A DNA stretch of 64,000 nucleotides, from the NCBI RefSeq assembly GCF_000252125.1, contig NZ_AHKF01000016.1, positions 97,209-161,208 of the forward strand, given 5' to 3'. Of this stretch, positions 29,766 to 38,539 are shown one piece after another. Each line of letters opens with the position of its first letter. Position 1 is the first letter of the stretch. The stretch is from Flavobacterium frigoris PS1 (GTDB lineage: Bacteria; Bacteroidota; Bacteroidia; Flavobacteriales; Flavobacteriaceae). Under the pieces are notes generated by a model that saw nothing but the letters and a program-made list of their open reading frames with translations, was not told where the DNA came from and did not search any database. Position numbers and translations under genes: made by a program.

Positions 29766-30656
29766 ATGATGAAAGTTAAATTTTTTTTAATAGTTATTAT
29801 TTCCATTACTTGGAGCGTTACTACTTTTGCGCAATCTAATTTGCTCAATGCAAAAACGCCTTCTGAAATAGGACTTAAAACTGCTGCACAACTTATTTCT
29901 GATAATGATAAGCCATTGGCTTATGGTTATGTACATGATAGAGATATTTTGATGGGTAAAACAGTTTGGGAGATTATAGATTTAAGTGAGAAAATTAATT
30001 TCGCTCTGTATTTTCCAATAGATGAAAATCTAGGTGCTGATAGAAGGTCATTGTATAATGTGCTGACAAAGGCAATCAGAAGTGGAGAAATCAGTGAAGT
30101 GTATTCAGATAGTTATTTTAAGACTAAAAAAACCTTAAAAGACATCCAGGCTTCATTATCACGTGTCGATACTACTGATGCTGGTCGTGAACAAGTAAAT
30201 GCAGGTATGCAAGTTTCACCTGAATATATTTTACGTTCCGATTTGACTGCTCAAGATGTTACACAATATAAGATTAAAGGGTACTGGTATTTTGATAAAC
30301 GTCAAAGTGAATTGAAATATCGTCTGCTTGGGATTTGTCCTGTTACTCCAGATGTCTATACAATGAACAGTGATGAAAAGGATTATATAGAGTTGTTTTG
30401 GGTATTTTTCCCATCTGCTAGAGAGGTTTTGCATGAGGCGAAAGCATTCAACAATCAAAATTCTGCAATGCCAATTTCTTTTGACCAAATATTGAATTCG
30501 CGCCATTTTAATAGTGTCATCTATAAAGAAGAAAATGTTTATGGCGATAGAGATATTAAGGATTATATGAGGGATAATGCACAAAATCAATTACTGGAAT
30601 CTGAAAGGGTGAAAGAAAAAATTCGAGATTTCGAATCAGATATGTGGAATTACTAA
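29766..30656 (+). CDS. gldN: Gliding motility / T9SS ring protein GldN
   Basis: A 296-residue periplasmic protein with a signal peptide (MMKVKFFLIVIISITWSVTTFAQ). The conserved DRDILMGKTVWEIIDLSEKIN and FFPSAREVLH stretches identify GldN/PorN, the partner of GldK. Final gene of the gldKLMN run; terminator-like hairpin 25 bp downstream. Confidence 0.96.
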   Translation: MMKVKFFLIVIISITWSVTTFAQSNLLNAKTPSEIGLKTAAQLISDNDKPLAYGYVHDRDILMGKTVWEIIDLSEKINFALYFPIDENLGADRRSLYNVLTKAIRSGEISEVYSDSYFKTKKTLKDIQASLSRVDTTDAGREQVNAGMQVSPEYILRSDLTAQDVTQYKIKGYWYFDKRQSELKYRLLGICPVTPDVYTMNSDEKDYIELFWVFFPSAREVLHEAKAFNNQNSAMPISFDQILNSRHFNSVIYKEENVYGDRDIKDYMRDNAQNQLLESERVKEKIRDFESDMWNY

Positions 30657-30680
30657 TTTCAATTATAGTATATTAAATAG

Positions 30681-30706
30681 AACTCTTGTCGTTTACGATG
30701 AGAGTT
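30681..30706 (+). terminator. gldKLMN terminator
   Basis: AACTCTTGTCG / CGATGAGAGTT stem (one mismatch and one G-T), 4-nt loop, then TTTTTT. Confidence 0.75.
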
Positions 30707-30746
30707 TTTTATTTTAGGAGGCTGTAGATTTACCTTATAATTTCGC

Positions 30747-30780
30747 TTTGTTTTTTACTTTGGATTAATAGTTACTTTTG
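30747..30780 (+). promoter_or_regulatory. Promoter of the DAO-family oxidoreductase, possibly leaderless
   Basis: TTTG (30747-30750), 22-bp spacer, TACTTTTG (30773-30780). The -7 box ends only 4 nt before the ATG at 30785, so transcription would begin at or next to the start codon. Confidence 0.5.
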
Positions 30781-30784
30781 CATT

Positions 30785-31831
30785 ATGATTGATTATTTAA
30801 TAATAGGCTCAGGTTTGGCTGGGATAGCGTTTTCTGAAATTGCACTGAAAAATGAGAAATCCATTTTTGTAATGGATAATAGTTCTCAAAATTCTTCTAA
30901 GGTTGCTGGTGGCTTATACAATCCAGTTATTTTAAAACGCTTCAGTGAAGTTTGGAAGGCACAAGAGCAGTTGGTTTTAATGGACTCTTTCTATGCTGAT
31001 CTAGAAGGTAAGCTTTCGGTTAAGGTTGATTTTAAAAAGCCTATTTTGAGAAAATTCTTTTCAATTGAGGAGCAAAATAATTGGTTTTCTGCTTCTGATA
31101 AAATAGCATTGGCACCATTTTTATCGACTAATTTAGTAACAAACAAATATTCTGGAATAGAATCGCCTTATAATTATGGGGAGGTACTGCAAACTGGTTA
31201 CGTCGATACTGCAGTTTTATTAAAAGAATACAGAGAATATTTATCTAAAATGGGTCTGTTCTCTGATTCTTCTTTTGAATATGGCAATTTAGAATGTTTT
31301 CCGGAGTATATTCGGTATAATGATATCGAAGCAAAGCATATAGTATTTGCTGAAGGTTTTGGAATGCATGCTAACCCTTATTTTAAAGAGTTACCATTAG
31401 ATGGCACAAAAGGAGAGTTGTTTATAATAAAAGCACCCCAATTGGTCTTGGATGTCATTGTTAATACTAGTGTTTTTATTCTACCATTAGGGAATGATTT
31501 GTATAAGGTTGGTGCAACTTACAACTGGAAAGACAAGACTGACCTGCCTTCTGAGGAAGGGAAATTGGAACTAATAGATAGAATTAAAGAGATAATTACC
31601 TGTGACTTTGAAATAGTGGAGCATTTTGCAGGTGTCCGACCTACGGTAAAGGACAGAAGGCCTTTGGTAGGAACTCACGCTTTGCATCGACCAATTCACA
31701 TTCTTAATGGATTAGGGACACGCGGGGTAATGCTTGGTCCGGCTATGGCAGAAGCGCTATTTAATTATATAGAAAATGATATTGCTTTAGATAGGGAAAT
31801 AGATATTAAGCGGTTTTTACCCAGAAACTAA
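30785..31831 (+). CDS. FAD-dependent oxidoreductase, DAO family
   Basis: A 348-residue flavoprotein. The FAD-binding start is MIDYLIIGSGLAGIAFSE; the C-terminal GVRPTVKDRRPLVGTH and LNGLGTRGVMLGP segments are typical of D-amino-acid-oxidase/glycine-oxidase-like enzymes. Substrate unknown. It starts almost on top of its promoter. The opposite-strand DUF983 gene ends 12 bp beyond its stop. Confidence 0.85.
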   Translation: MIDYLIIGSGLAGIAFSEIALKNEKSIFVMDNSSQNSSKVAGGLYNPVILKRFSEVWKAQEQLVLMDSFYADLEGKLSVKVDFKKPILRKFFSIEEQNNWFSASDKIALAPFLSTNLVTNKYSGIESPYNYGEVLQTGYVDTAVLLKEYREYLSKMGLFSDSSFEYGNLECFPEYIRYNDIEAKHIVFAEGFGMHANPYFKELPLDGTKGELFIIKAPQLVLDVIVNTSVFILPLGNDLYKVGATYNWKDKTDLPSEEGKLELIDRIKEIITCDFEIVEHFAGVRPTVKDRRPLVGTHALHRPIHILNGLGTRGVMLGPAMAEALFNYIENDIALDREIDIKRFLPRN

Positions 31832-31842
31832 AGGTGAAATAC

Positions 31843-32229
31843 TTATTGTTTGAAACTCGGATCGTAGGAAACAAACATATTGATATAAATATTTCTCGCC
31901 CAGCGTAAGACGAATGGAAATAAAACTACAATTGATGCAATTATTGAAATAAAAGCCACTTTTAAAGAAGAGCCAAAAATCAAATAAGAAATAATAAATG
32001 CCGCAATACCTGTAGCTACATTTAGTCCATAACTTACATACATTGCTCCATAAAAGAACGACGGTTCAATTTGATAAGTTAATCCACAATGGCTGCATTT
32101 TTCATGCATTTTTAAGACATTTCCAAGATGTAACGGGTTTTGGTCGAAATACATGCTCTCTTTCTGACATTTAGGACAAGTTCCTGTTAAAATACTATAT
32201 AGTTTGGATCCTTTTTTTAACATTTGCAA
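31843..32229 (-). CDS. DUF983 membrane protein with zinc ribbon
   Basis: A 128-residue protein. The N-terminal half has a CxxC...CxxC zinc ribbon (GTCPKCQKESMYF and EKCSHCGLTYQ), followed by two hydrophobic helices. PSFFYGAMYVSYGL is the signature of DUF983. Function unknown. Convergent with the DAO gene and divergent from the ABC-F gene. Confidence 0.85.
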   Translation of the reverse strand: MQMLKKGSKLYSILTGTCPKCQKESMYFDQNPLHLGNVLKMHEKCSHCGLTYQIEPSFFYGAMYVSYGLNVATGIAAFIISYLIFGSSLKVAFISIIASIVVLFPFVLRWARNIYINMFVSYDPSFKQ

Positions 32230-32296
32230 AAAATTTAATTTTTCCTTTTGTGGAGTTGTAAATTTACGATTTCAAAAGGGAATAAAATCATAATAC

Positions 32297-34207
32297 ATGC
32301 TTAATATACACAATTTATCTGTTTCGTTTGGTGGCTCTTATTTATTTGAAGATGTTACCTTTCGATTGGGTGCTGGAGACCGTGTGGGTCTTGTAGGTAA
32401 AAATGGTGCAGGTAAATCGACCATGCTAAAAATGTTGGCTGGGGATTTTCTTCCTGACACAGGTGTGATTTCTCAAGAGAAAGATGTGAGAATGGGGTTT
32501 TTACGTCAAGATATTGATTTTGAGCAGGGACGTACAGTTCTAGAAGAGGCTTATGAAGCTTTTGTTGATATAAAAATAGTAGAAAAAAAATTAGAAGAAA
32601 TCAACCATCAATTAGTCACTCGTACTGATTATGAAAGTGATGAATATTCGAAAATAATTGAAGATTTATCAGATTATACCCATCGTTTTGAATTGTTGGG
32701 TGGTTACAACTACGTTGGTGATACCGAGAAGATTCTTCTTGGGTTAGGTTTTAAAAGAGAAGTATTCAACAATCAAACGGAGACTTTTTCTGGTGGTTGG
32801 AGAATGCGAATCGAATTAGCTAAATTATTATTGCAAGCTAATGATGTTTTGCTACTGGATGAGCCAACGAATCACCTTGATATAGAAAGTATCATTTGGT
32901 TAGAGAGTTTCTTGCGTAACTATATCGGTGTTGTAGTAATTGTTTCGCATGATAAGATGTTTTTGGATAATGTGACTAACAGAACAATCGAAATTTCTCT
33001 TGGAAAAGCTTATGATTTCAACAAGCCGTATTCGCAATATTTGGAATTGCGTCATGAAATACGTGAAAAGCAATTGGCAACCCAAAAGAATCAAGCCAAG
33101 AAAATTGAGGAAACTGAAAAGCTGATTGAAAAATTCCGTGCGAAAGCTTCCAAAGCTTCTATGGCACAATCGATGATAAAGAAGCTGGATAAAGTAGAAC
33201 GTATTGAAGTAGATGAAGATGATAATTCAGTAATGAATATCTCTTTTCCACTTTCTAAAGTTCCCGGTCGTGTAGTGATCGAAGCTGAAAAAGTGACCAA
33301 AAGTTACGGTGATAAGACGATTTTAAAAGATATTTCTCTTTTAGTTGAACGTGGAAGTAAGATTGCTTTTGTTGGACAAAACGGACAAGGGAAATCGACT
33401 TTTATTAAAGCTATAGTTAATGAATTTGAGTATCAAGGAGAAATAAAATTAGGACACAATGTTCAGGTAGGTTACTTTGCTCAAAATCAAGCTGAATATC
33501 TTAATGGTGAAATCACATTACTTCAAACAATGGAAGATGCCGCATCAGATACTAATCGTTCTAAGGTGCGCGATATGTTGGGTTCATTCCTCTTTCGTGG
33601 CGACGATGTGGAGAAAAAGGTAAAAGTTCTTTCTGGAGGAGAAAGAAACCGTCTAGCGCTCTGTAAATTGCTTTTGCAGCCCATTAATGTATTGGTGATG
33701 GATGAGCCTACGAATCACTTGGATATTAAATCCAAAAATGTGTTGAAGGCCGCTTTGCAAAAATACGAAGGGACACTACTGTTAGTTTCTCACGACAGGG
33801 ATTTCCTTCAAGGAATGTCGAATATCGTATATGAATTCAGAGACCAAAAAATAAAAGAATATTTGGGTGATGTTAATTATTTCTTGGAACAGCGCAATTT
33901 AGAAAACATGCGTGAAGTCGAGAAAAAAGATGCGTTAAAAGCAGCAGCCCCAAAAGAGAGCAACAAAATTTCTTATGAAGAACAAAAGAAAGGAAAAGCG
34001 TTGCAGAATCGTTTGAGTAAAATTGAAAGTCAAATCAAGCAATTGGAGAGAGATATTCAGCAAGATGATAAAATGTTAGCCTCAAATTACGATAAGCATA
34101 TAGAAGACGCTAAGTTCTTTACGGCTTACAATAAAAAGAAGGCGGAGTTGGATAAATATCTTTCAGATTGGGAGCTAGTTCAAGAAGAAATTGACAATGC
34201 TTCATAA
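32297..34207 (+). CDS. ABC-F family ribosome-associated ATPase
   Basis: A 636-residue soluble protein with two ABC domains: Walker A GLVGKNGAGKST and FVGQNGQGKST, signatures FSGGWRMR and LSGGERNRLAL, Walker B LLLDEPTNHLDIES and VMDEPTNHLDIKS. Linker and C-terminal coiled coil (residues ~560-630) are Lys/Glu-rich. ABC-F proteins act on the ribosomal E site in translation; no membrane domain is present. Uup/YdiF-like by length; resistance role not implied. Confidence 0.93.
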   Translation: MLNIHNLSVSFGGSYLFEDVTFRLGAGDRVGLVGKNGAGKSTMLKMLAGDFLPDTGVISQEKDVRMGFLRQDIDFEQGRTVLEEAYEAFVDIKIVEKKLEEINHQLVTRTDYESDEYSKIIEDLSDYTHRFELLGGYNYVGDTEKILLGLGFKREVFNNQTETFSGGWRMRIELAKLLLQANDVLLLDEPTNHLDIESIIWLESFLRNYIGVVVIVSHDKMFLDNVTNRTIEISLGKAYDFNKPYSQYLELRHEIREKQLATQKNQAKKIEETEKLIEKFRAKASKASMAQSMIKKLDKVERIEVDEDDNSVMNISFPLSKVPGRVVIEAEKVTKSYGDKTILKDISLLVERGSKIAFVGQNGQGKSTFIKAIVNEFEYQGEIKLGHNVQVGYFAQNQAEYLNGEITLLQTMEDAASDTNRSKVRDMLGSFLFRGDDVEKKVKVLSGGERNRLALCKLLLQPINVLVMDEPTNHLDIKSKNVLKAALQKYEGTLLLVSHDRDFLQGMSNIVYEFRDQKIKEYLGDVNYFLEQRNLENMREVEKKDALKAAAPKESNKISYEEQKKGKALQNRLSKIESQIKQLERDIQQDDKMLASNYDKHIEDAKFFTAYNKKKAELDKYLSDWELVQEEIDNAS

Positions 34208-34220
34208 TAATTAATTCAGT

Positions 34221-34385
34221 TGGGAGCTATTTCCGGCTGTTCATTACAAGCTTTCTAGCCTCTCATTGTATTTTTCTAAATTGTAAAAGGAGCTTCTATG
34301 GTCGCTCTTTTACCATAAGAAAAATATAATGAGGCTAAGAAAGGCTATCCATTTCCATCCGGGCTAGGGTGATTTGCAGTTCCCA
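34221..34385. repeat. Structured dispersed repeat, full copy (A)
   Basis: A 165-bp element that folds end to end. Outer arms TGGGAGCT/AGTTCCCA, then AGCCTCTCATTGTATTTTTCT-like arm (34257-34279) pairing with 34319-34336, then GTAAAAGGAGC/GCTCTTTTAC around the loop TTCTATGGTC (34294-34303). Right outer part reads CCGGGCTAGGG. Related copies: 51335-51482, 61406-61563 and the deleted one at 16329-16369. Confidence 0.8.
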
Positions 34386-34393
34386 GTAAACTT

Positions 34394-35365
34394 TTATTGC
34401 GGAATCAACCCTATTTTTTTAGAATGTGATATGGCTTCTGCGCTGTTTTTAAAATAACAAACAGCAACGTCCATCGATTCAAGGTTTTTCATAGCCTTAA
34501 TCACTTTTTCTTTTTTATGTTTACCAGTTTGTCTTATGTAAATAGCCTTTACTGTTAAAGGAAATATTTTACTGATGGCTTCATACAAATATGGATCGTG
34601 TTGAGAATCATCGCCAATTATAACATATTTTAAGTTGGGGTAAAACTCCAATATATGTTTTATTTTGTCAAATTTATGATTATGACCGCCTCTCCCTGTC
34701 CAAAAGAAATTGGTCAGGCTGGTCTTGATATCTTTTAATAATAAAACAGCTTTAGGTAATTGGTGAATTTCAGTGAACGTGACTAAAAAGCGATATAGAT
34801 TCCATTCACTGCTGGAGACATAGAAAAAAGCGTTTAATTCCCCATTATCACCTCTTCCGGCAGAACTCAACGCTTGGAAATGTGGAACAACATCTTCAAA
34901 AACTTTCCTTCCCTCGACATTTTTAAACAGTAAATAATATAGTTTTTTTAATGGATTAAGGGTGTAGGATACTAAAAACGTATCGTCAATATCAGATATG
35001 ATTCCTAAATTACCTTTGTGTGGGCGAATGTAACTTTCTTTAGCTATGATAGCTTCGTTATTGTAGATGATACTAACCTCATAATCATTCCACCCATAAT
35101 TCTGGTTTTGGTCTAGCGGTATGCAAAATTTAAAATAGCCGTCGACCAATGTTTTTGTGTGAATTTCACCTCCGTTATGAGTCAAGTATACGTCGGCATT
35201 TGCATGTGTCTTGATCCGAAATAGGCTGATTATTGAACTCGCATTTTTAAAATTTTTGTCTAGGAAATCGTAATCTCTAGTTTTGGTTGGTTTAAAAACA
35301 TGACCCATCACAATCAATTCCTGATCATTCGCATATCCCCGATATAATTTTAAAATAGGTTTCAT
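34394..35365 (-). CDS. App1 family phosphatase (DUF2183)
   Basis: A 323-residue protein with an HAD-type DxDDT active site (SDIDDTF, 125-129), typical of App1/Smp2 phosphatidate phosphatases, and the later YVIIGDDSQHDPYLYEA motif. The N-terminal ~110 residues form a beta-sandwich-like region. It is divergent from a diacylglycerol-kinase-like gene 66 bp away, so the pair may act on phosphatidate and diacylglycerol in opposite directions; that coupling is inference. Confidence 0.85.
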   Translation of the reverse strand: MKPILKLYRGYANDQELIVMGHVFKPTKTRDYDFLDKNFKNASSIISLFRIKTHANADVYLTHNGGEIHTKTLVDGYFKFCIPLDQNQNYGWNDYEVSIIYNNEAIIAKESYIRPHKGNLGIISDIDDTFLVSYTLNPLKKLYYLLFKNVEGRKVFEDVVPHFQALSSAGRGDNGELNAFFYVSSSEWNLYRFLVTFTEIHQLPKAVLLLKDIKTSLTNFFWTGRGGHNHKFDKIKHILEFYPNLKYVIIGDDSQHDPYLYEAISKIFPLTVKAIYIRQTGKHKKEKVIKAMKNLESMDVAVCYFKNSAEAISHSKKIGLIPQ

Positions 35366-35430
35366 TTTGTTTACTACTTTTGAAGTATGCTGAAAATTAA
35401 TTATTTTTACTCAATAAACGAAATATAAGC

Positions 35431-36300
35431 TTGAAAAAGAATGTTATAATGATTGTGAATCCTGTTTCAGGGGGTATGGATAAATCAGAATTTATCCATC
35501 AGGCAGCTAATTTTGCTGCCAAGGAGAATTTGAACTTCGTTTTATATGAAACTTGTGCGGATAATGATACTGCGAAAATTAAAGCATTGTATAAAAAGTT
35601 TATACCAGAGCGCATTATTGTCGCCGGTGGCGATGGGACAATAAAGTTAGTAGCTGAAGCATTGGAAAGCGAAGAATTTATATTAGGAATTTTACCAGCA
35701 GGATCAGCTAACGGATTAGCTACAGATTTGGGCTTGCCTAAAACTATCGATGAGAGTTTGTCAATTGCTTTTCGTAATGATTTTCTAGAAATCGACATGA
35801 TTGTCGTTAATGGCAAGAAGAGCCTGCATTTAAGTGATTTGGGTCTAAATGCCACATTGATAAAAAACTATGAAGAAGGTTCCATGCACGGAAGATGGCA
35901 TTATGCGTTACAAGCTTTCAAGACATTGATTAATACGGATGTCGATTTTTCAGCGACAATAACTACTAACAGTGAGGTTACGGAATATCAAGCACGAATG
36001 ATCGTGATTGCAAATTCCAAAAAATATGGAACTGGTGTCGTTATTAATCCTAACGGAATTATGAATGACGGAAAGTTTGAAATTATAATCTTAAAAAATC
36101 TTGATTTTATGGTTTTTGGCAAAATTATCACAGGAAATATGCCGCTTGAATCAGATGACATTTCTATTATTTCGACTGATAAAGCAACAATCAAAACAAA
36201 TTTCCCCGTTAGTTTCCAGATGGATGGGGAGTATTATGGAGCTGAAGCCGAATTTAATATTAGTATAGCCCCAAAAAAGTTAAAAGTGGCTGTGCCGTAA
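35431..36300 (+). CDS. Lipid kinase, diacylglycerol kinase catalytic domain (YegS/BmrU-like)
   Basis: A 289-residue kinase. MIVNPVSGG opens the domain; the nucleotide loop is VVAGGDGTIKLVAEAL-like and LPAGSANGLATDLG follows. Start is TTG: the first ATG (codon 7) would cut the first beta-strand, so TTG is preferred. A TACTTTTG -7 box lies at 35375-35382. Substrate probably diacylglycerol or a related lipid. Confidence 0.85.
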   Translation: MKKNVIMIVNPVSGGMDKSEFIHQAANFAAKENLNFVLYETCADNDTAKIKALYKKFIPERIIVAGGDGTIKLVAEALESEEFILGILPAGSANGLATDLGLPKTIDESLSIAFRNDFLEIDMIVVNGKKSLHLSDLGLNATLIKNYEEGSMHGRWHYALQAFKTLINTDVDFSATITTNSEVTEYQARMIVIANSKKYGTGVVINPNGIMNDGKFEIIILKNLDFMVFGKIITGNMPLESDDISIISTDKATIKTNFPVSFQMDGEYYGAEAEFNISIAPKKLKVAVP

Positions 36301-36305
36301 TTTTT

Positions 36306-37460
36306 CTATTCATTTTTAAATGGATTTCGTTCCTGCCATTCAATCTTAGGTTCAAAATAGCTGAATGTTTTTGAAACAAATTGATTGATAAATGGGTTGC
36401 TGTGTTTCATCAGTCCATACATAGGAATTGGTTTCGCGCCTACAGAACTTTTTATCTCTAGCGCTGTCCTCGCAAAAATAATACGTTTGTAACCTTTATT
36501 AATGGAATAGCCAATCATGTCATAAAGCATATTAAGATACAACATTTTTTCACGTTGGTATTTTTCATCATAGCCAAGGAAATAAGTGTCTATGTCTTTT
36601 CCGTTTTTAATCAATGTGTTAAAACCTATTAATTCGTCTTCTATAAAATAACCATAAAAAAGGAAGCTATCTTTTAGTATTTTTTTAAAAAAAACAAAAT
36701 GATTTTGAGGTAGGTAAAAAGTATTGAATGGGGCGTTCTTAGCTACATTCATATATAGCTCATGTATTCTTGAGTTGTAAGCCGTTATTTCTTCTAATGA
36801 TAATTTTTTTTTCAGAATACCGTCCGCTTTTTTTCGGGCTCTTTTATACTGATCTCTGTACTTTTTACTCTTGTCAAGGATGTAATCGTCAAAGTTGTTC
36901 CAGGATTCTCTGACTTGAAAAATCATATTAGGCTGGGTCGTGAACTTGTAAAACGATTTGAATTCCGGAAGGTCAAATGTTTTGACATCTGATTCAGAGA
37001 AATCTTTAAAAATAGTCAAGTGTATGTTTGTTCCTTTCTTACGGAAGTTAGCTTTTAACTCATCGGATGCTTTTTCTAAAAGAATCATTCCTTCGTATGT
37101 AGGCAGTTTTTTACTAAAACTACAGCCGTTTTGTCCAGTTAACATGTTGTTTCCCATTACCAAGACATTGGAGCTGAATTGTTTAAAAGCAATTTCACGT
37201 ACCTTTGTTTTGATGCAATGGTCACGTTCTCCAAAAGAATGCACATCACTTAAATCAATGTATTGTGATAAAGCCAAACCGACTAATTCATCATAGAGTA
37301 ATAAGCCAATGAAATGGCAAACCATATTTTGTGGAGCTGTATTTTCCAGTACAGTCAAATAATCTTTGGAAAGAAAAATGTTGGTGATAGCCAAAGAATC
37401 CCAGTTAGTAGGCAAATCTTTGGTAGAAGAATAGATTTTGAAAGAAAAATTTGAGTTCAA
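36306..37460 (-). CDS. GNAT-type acyltransferase (peptidoglycan-biosynthesis-like)
   Basis: A 384-residue protein with the family pattern of BioF2/FemAB-like acetyltransferases: FSFKIYSSTKDLPTNWDSL at the start, RGKSKKYRDQYKRARKK-type basic segment, then ELIGFNTLIKNGKDIDTYFLGYDEK and LYLNMLYDMIGYSINKGYKRIIFA. Predicted soluble. Ends 6 bp from the stop of the convergent lipid kinase. Substrate unknown. Confidence 0.7.
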   Translation of the reverse strand: MNSNFSFKIYSSTKDLPTNWDSLAITNIFLSKDYLTVLENTAPQNMVCHFIGLLLYDELVGLALSQYIDLSDVHSFGERDHCIKTKVREIAFKQFSSNVLVMGNNMLTGQNGCSFSKKLPTYEGMILLEKASDELKANFRKKGTNIHLTIFKDFSESDVKTFDLPEFKSFYKFTTQPNMIFQVRESWNNFDDYILDKSKKYRDQYKRARKKADGILKKKLSLEEITAYNSRIHELYMNVAKNAPFNTFYLPQNHFVFFKKILKDSFLFYGYFIEDELIGFNTLIKNGKDIDTYFLGYDEKYQREKMLYLNMLYDMIGYSINKGYKRIIFARTALEIKSSVGAKPIPMYGLMKHSNPFINQFVSKTFSYFEPKIEWQERNPFKNE

Positions 37461-37556
37461 TGGATAGAGAAATTAATATTTGTCTAAATTAACATATAAA
37501 GTTAAAAGAGGGAACTAATAGATAGATTTTAACTAATTTTATAAAAAACGAAAATT

Positions 37557-37835
37557 ATGGATACTTATAATGAGGATACAGCGCTAGCTATTTTAAAAGA
37601 ATTGAAAGATTGGACCTTTAATAACAACGGAATTGAAAAAAAGTTCGTTTTCAAAAATTTCAGTGAGGCACTTGGATTTATAGTGCAAGTGGGGCTTTTG
37701 TCAGAACAGCAAGGCCATCATCCAGAATTGTTCAATGTGTACAATAAAGTCGACATACGTTTGTCTACTCATGATGCCAAAGGAGTTACCGATAAAGATT
37801 TTGATTTGGCAAAAGCAATAGATACAATTACATAA
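37557..37835 (+). CDS. phhB: 4a-hydroxytetrahydrobiopterin dehydratase
   Basis: A 92-residue pterin-4a-carbinolamine dehydratase of normal length. HHPELFNVYNKVDIRLSTHDAKGVTDKDFDLAKAID is broken by the conserved His-His and Asp of the family. It recycles the pterin cofactor of aromatic amino acid hydroxylases, so it probably serves the phhA-like enzyme at 59609, although the genes lie 22 kb apart. Confidence 0.92.
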   Translation: MDTYNEDTALAILKELKDWTFNNNGIEKKFVFKNFSEALGFIVQVGLLSEQQGHHPELFNVYNKVDIRLSTHDAKGVTDKDFDLAKAIDTIT

Positions 37836-37845
37836 CATAAAGATT

Positions 37846-37873
37846 TCTTCTCCCTAAATAAATAGGGAGAAGA
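37846..37873. terminator. Bidirectional terminator phhB / DUF1761
   Basis: 11-bp perfect stem TCTTCTCCCTA / TAGGGAGAAGA, 6-nt loop, between convergent genes. Confidence 0.85.
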
Positions 37874-37886
37874 TTATTTATTTATA

Positions 37887-38369
37887 TTAAATCCAAGCAC
37901 AAATAATTCCTCCCATAATCGTAAAACAAACAATCCAAAACCCTCCATTTATTAGAGTGTATTTCCAGCTTTTTCTCTCAAAGAGTGCATTTGTACCTAT
38001 TACGGGTAGTGCCATAAATAAGCCAGTAATGAATCCATGAAGCATTCCGTGTTTAAATGTTCTGAATACGGTACCATAATCTGACATAAATGCGGCATAG
38101 GATGGTTTTGCTAAAGCGATATTTCCGCCAACCATGCTTACTGCACCCCATTGATGAATGGTTAGAAACTGAAGCGTCATAGAAATTAGAAAGGCGTAGA
38201 GCACCGCCATTCCAAAAATCATGACCATATTTGAGCCTTTCATTTTGTCTTCAGTTAAGCCGGCTTCTTTCATCCAGATTGTCCCAAAAATTTTAGGATG
38301 ATACCAAGCAAATCCTACAAATAATGTTGAAAAAGCAGCAGTGATAAGTGCTAAGAAGTTAATTTCCAT
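37887..38369 (-). CDS. DUF1761 membrane protein
   Basis: A 160-residue protein with four hydrophobic helices. WYHPKIFGTIWMKEAGLTEDKMK after helix 1 is the DUF1761 hallmark. Function unknown. Convergent with phhB, with a shared terminator. Confidence 0.8.
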   Translation of the reverse strand: MEINFLALITAAFSTLFVGFAWYHPKIFGTIWMKEAGLTEDKMKGSNMVMIFGMAVLYAFLISMTLQFLTIHQWGAVSMVGGNIALAKPSYAAFMSDYGTVFRTFKHGMLHGFITGLFMALPVIGTNALFERKSWKYTLINGGFWIVCFTIMGGIICAWI

Positions 38370-38477
38370 AGTGTTATCTTTAAAGTTAAGGAAACAAATA
38401 TAATATTTTATTTATAAATTTGAATTGTAAGAAAAATAGCTTTTTATTTCGCTAAATAGTGTAGTTCATCGATTATA

Positions 38478-38509
38478 TTTGCTGATAAACTGCATTGTTT
38501 GTACATTTA
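38478..38509 (+). promoter_or_regulatory. Promoter of the LRR gene
   Basis: TTTG (38478-38481), 20-bp spacer, TACATTTA (38502-38509), then 30 nt to the ATG. One base off the TAnnTTTG consensus. Confidence 0.5.
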
Positions 38510-38539
38510 ATCATCAAAAAACAGTAAAAGTACCAGCTT

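Noticed and set aside
32297..34207. Antibiotic-resistance ABC-F
   Set aside because: Length and motifs fit housekeeping ABC-F ATPases; nothing shows a resistance interdomain linker.
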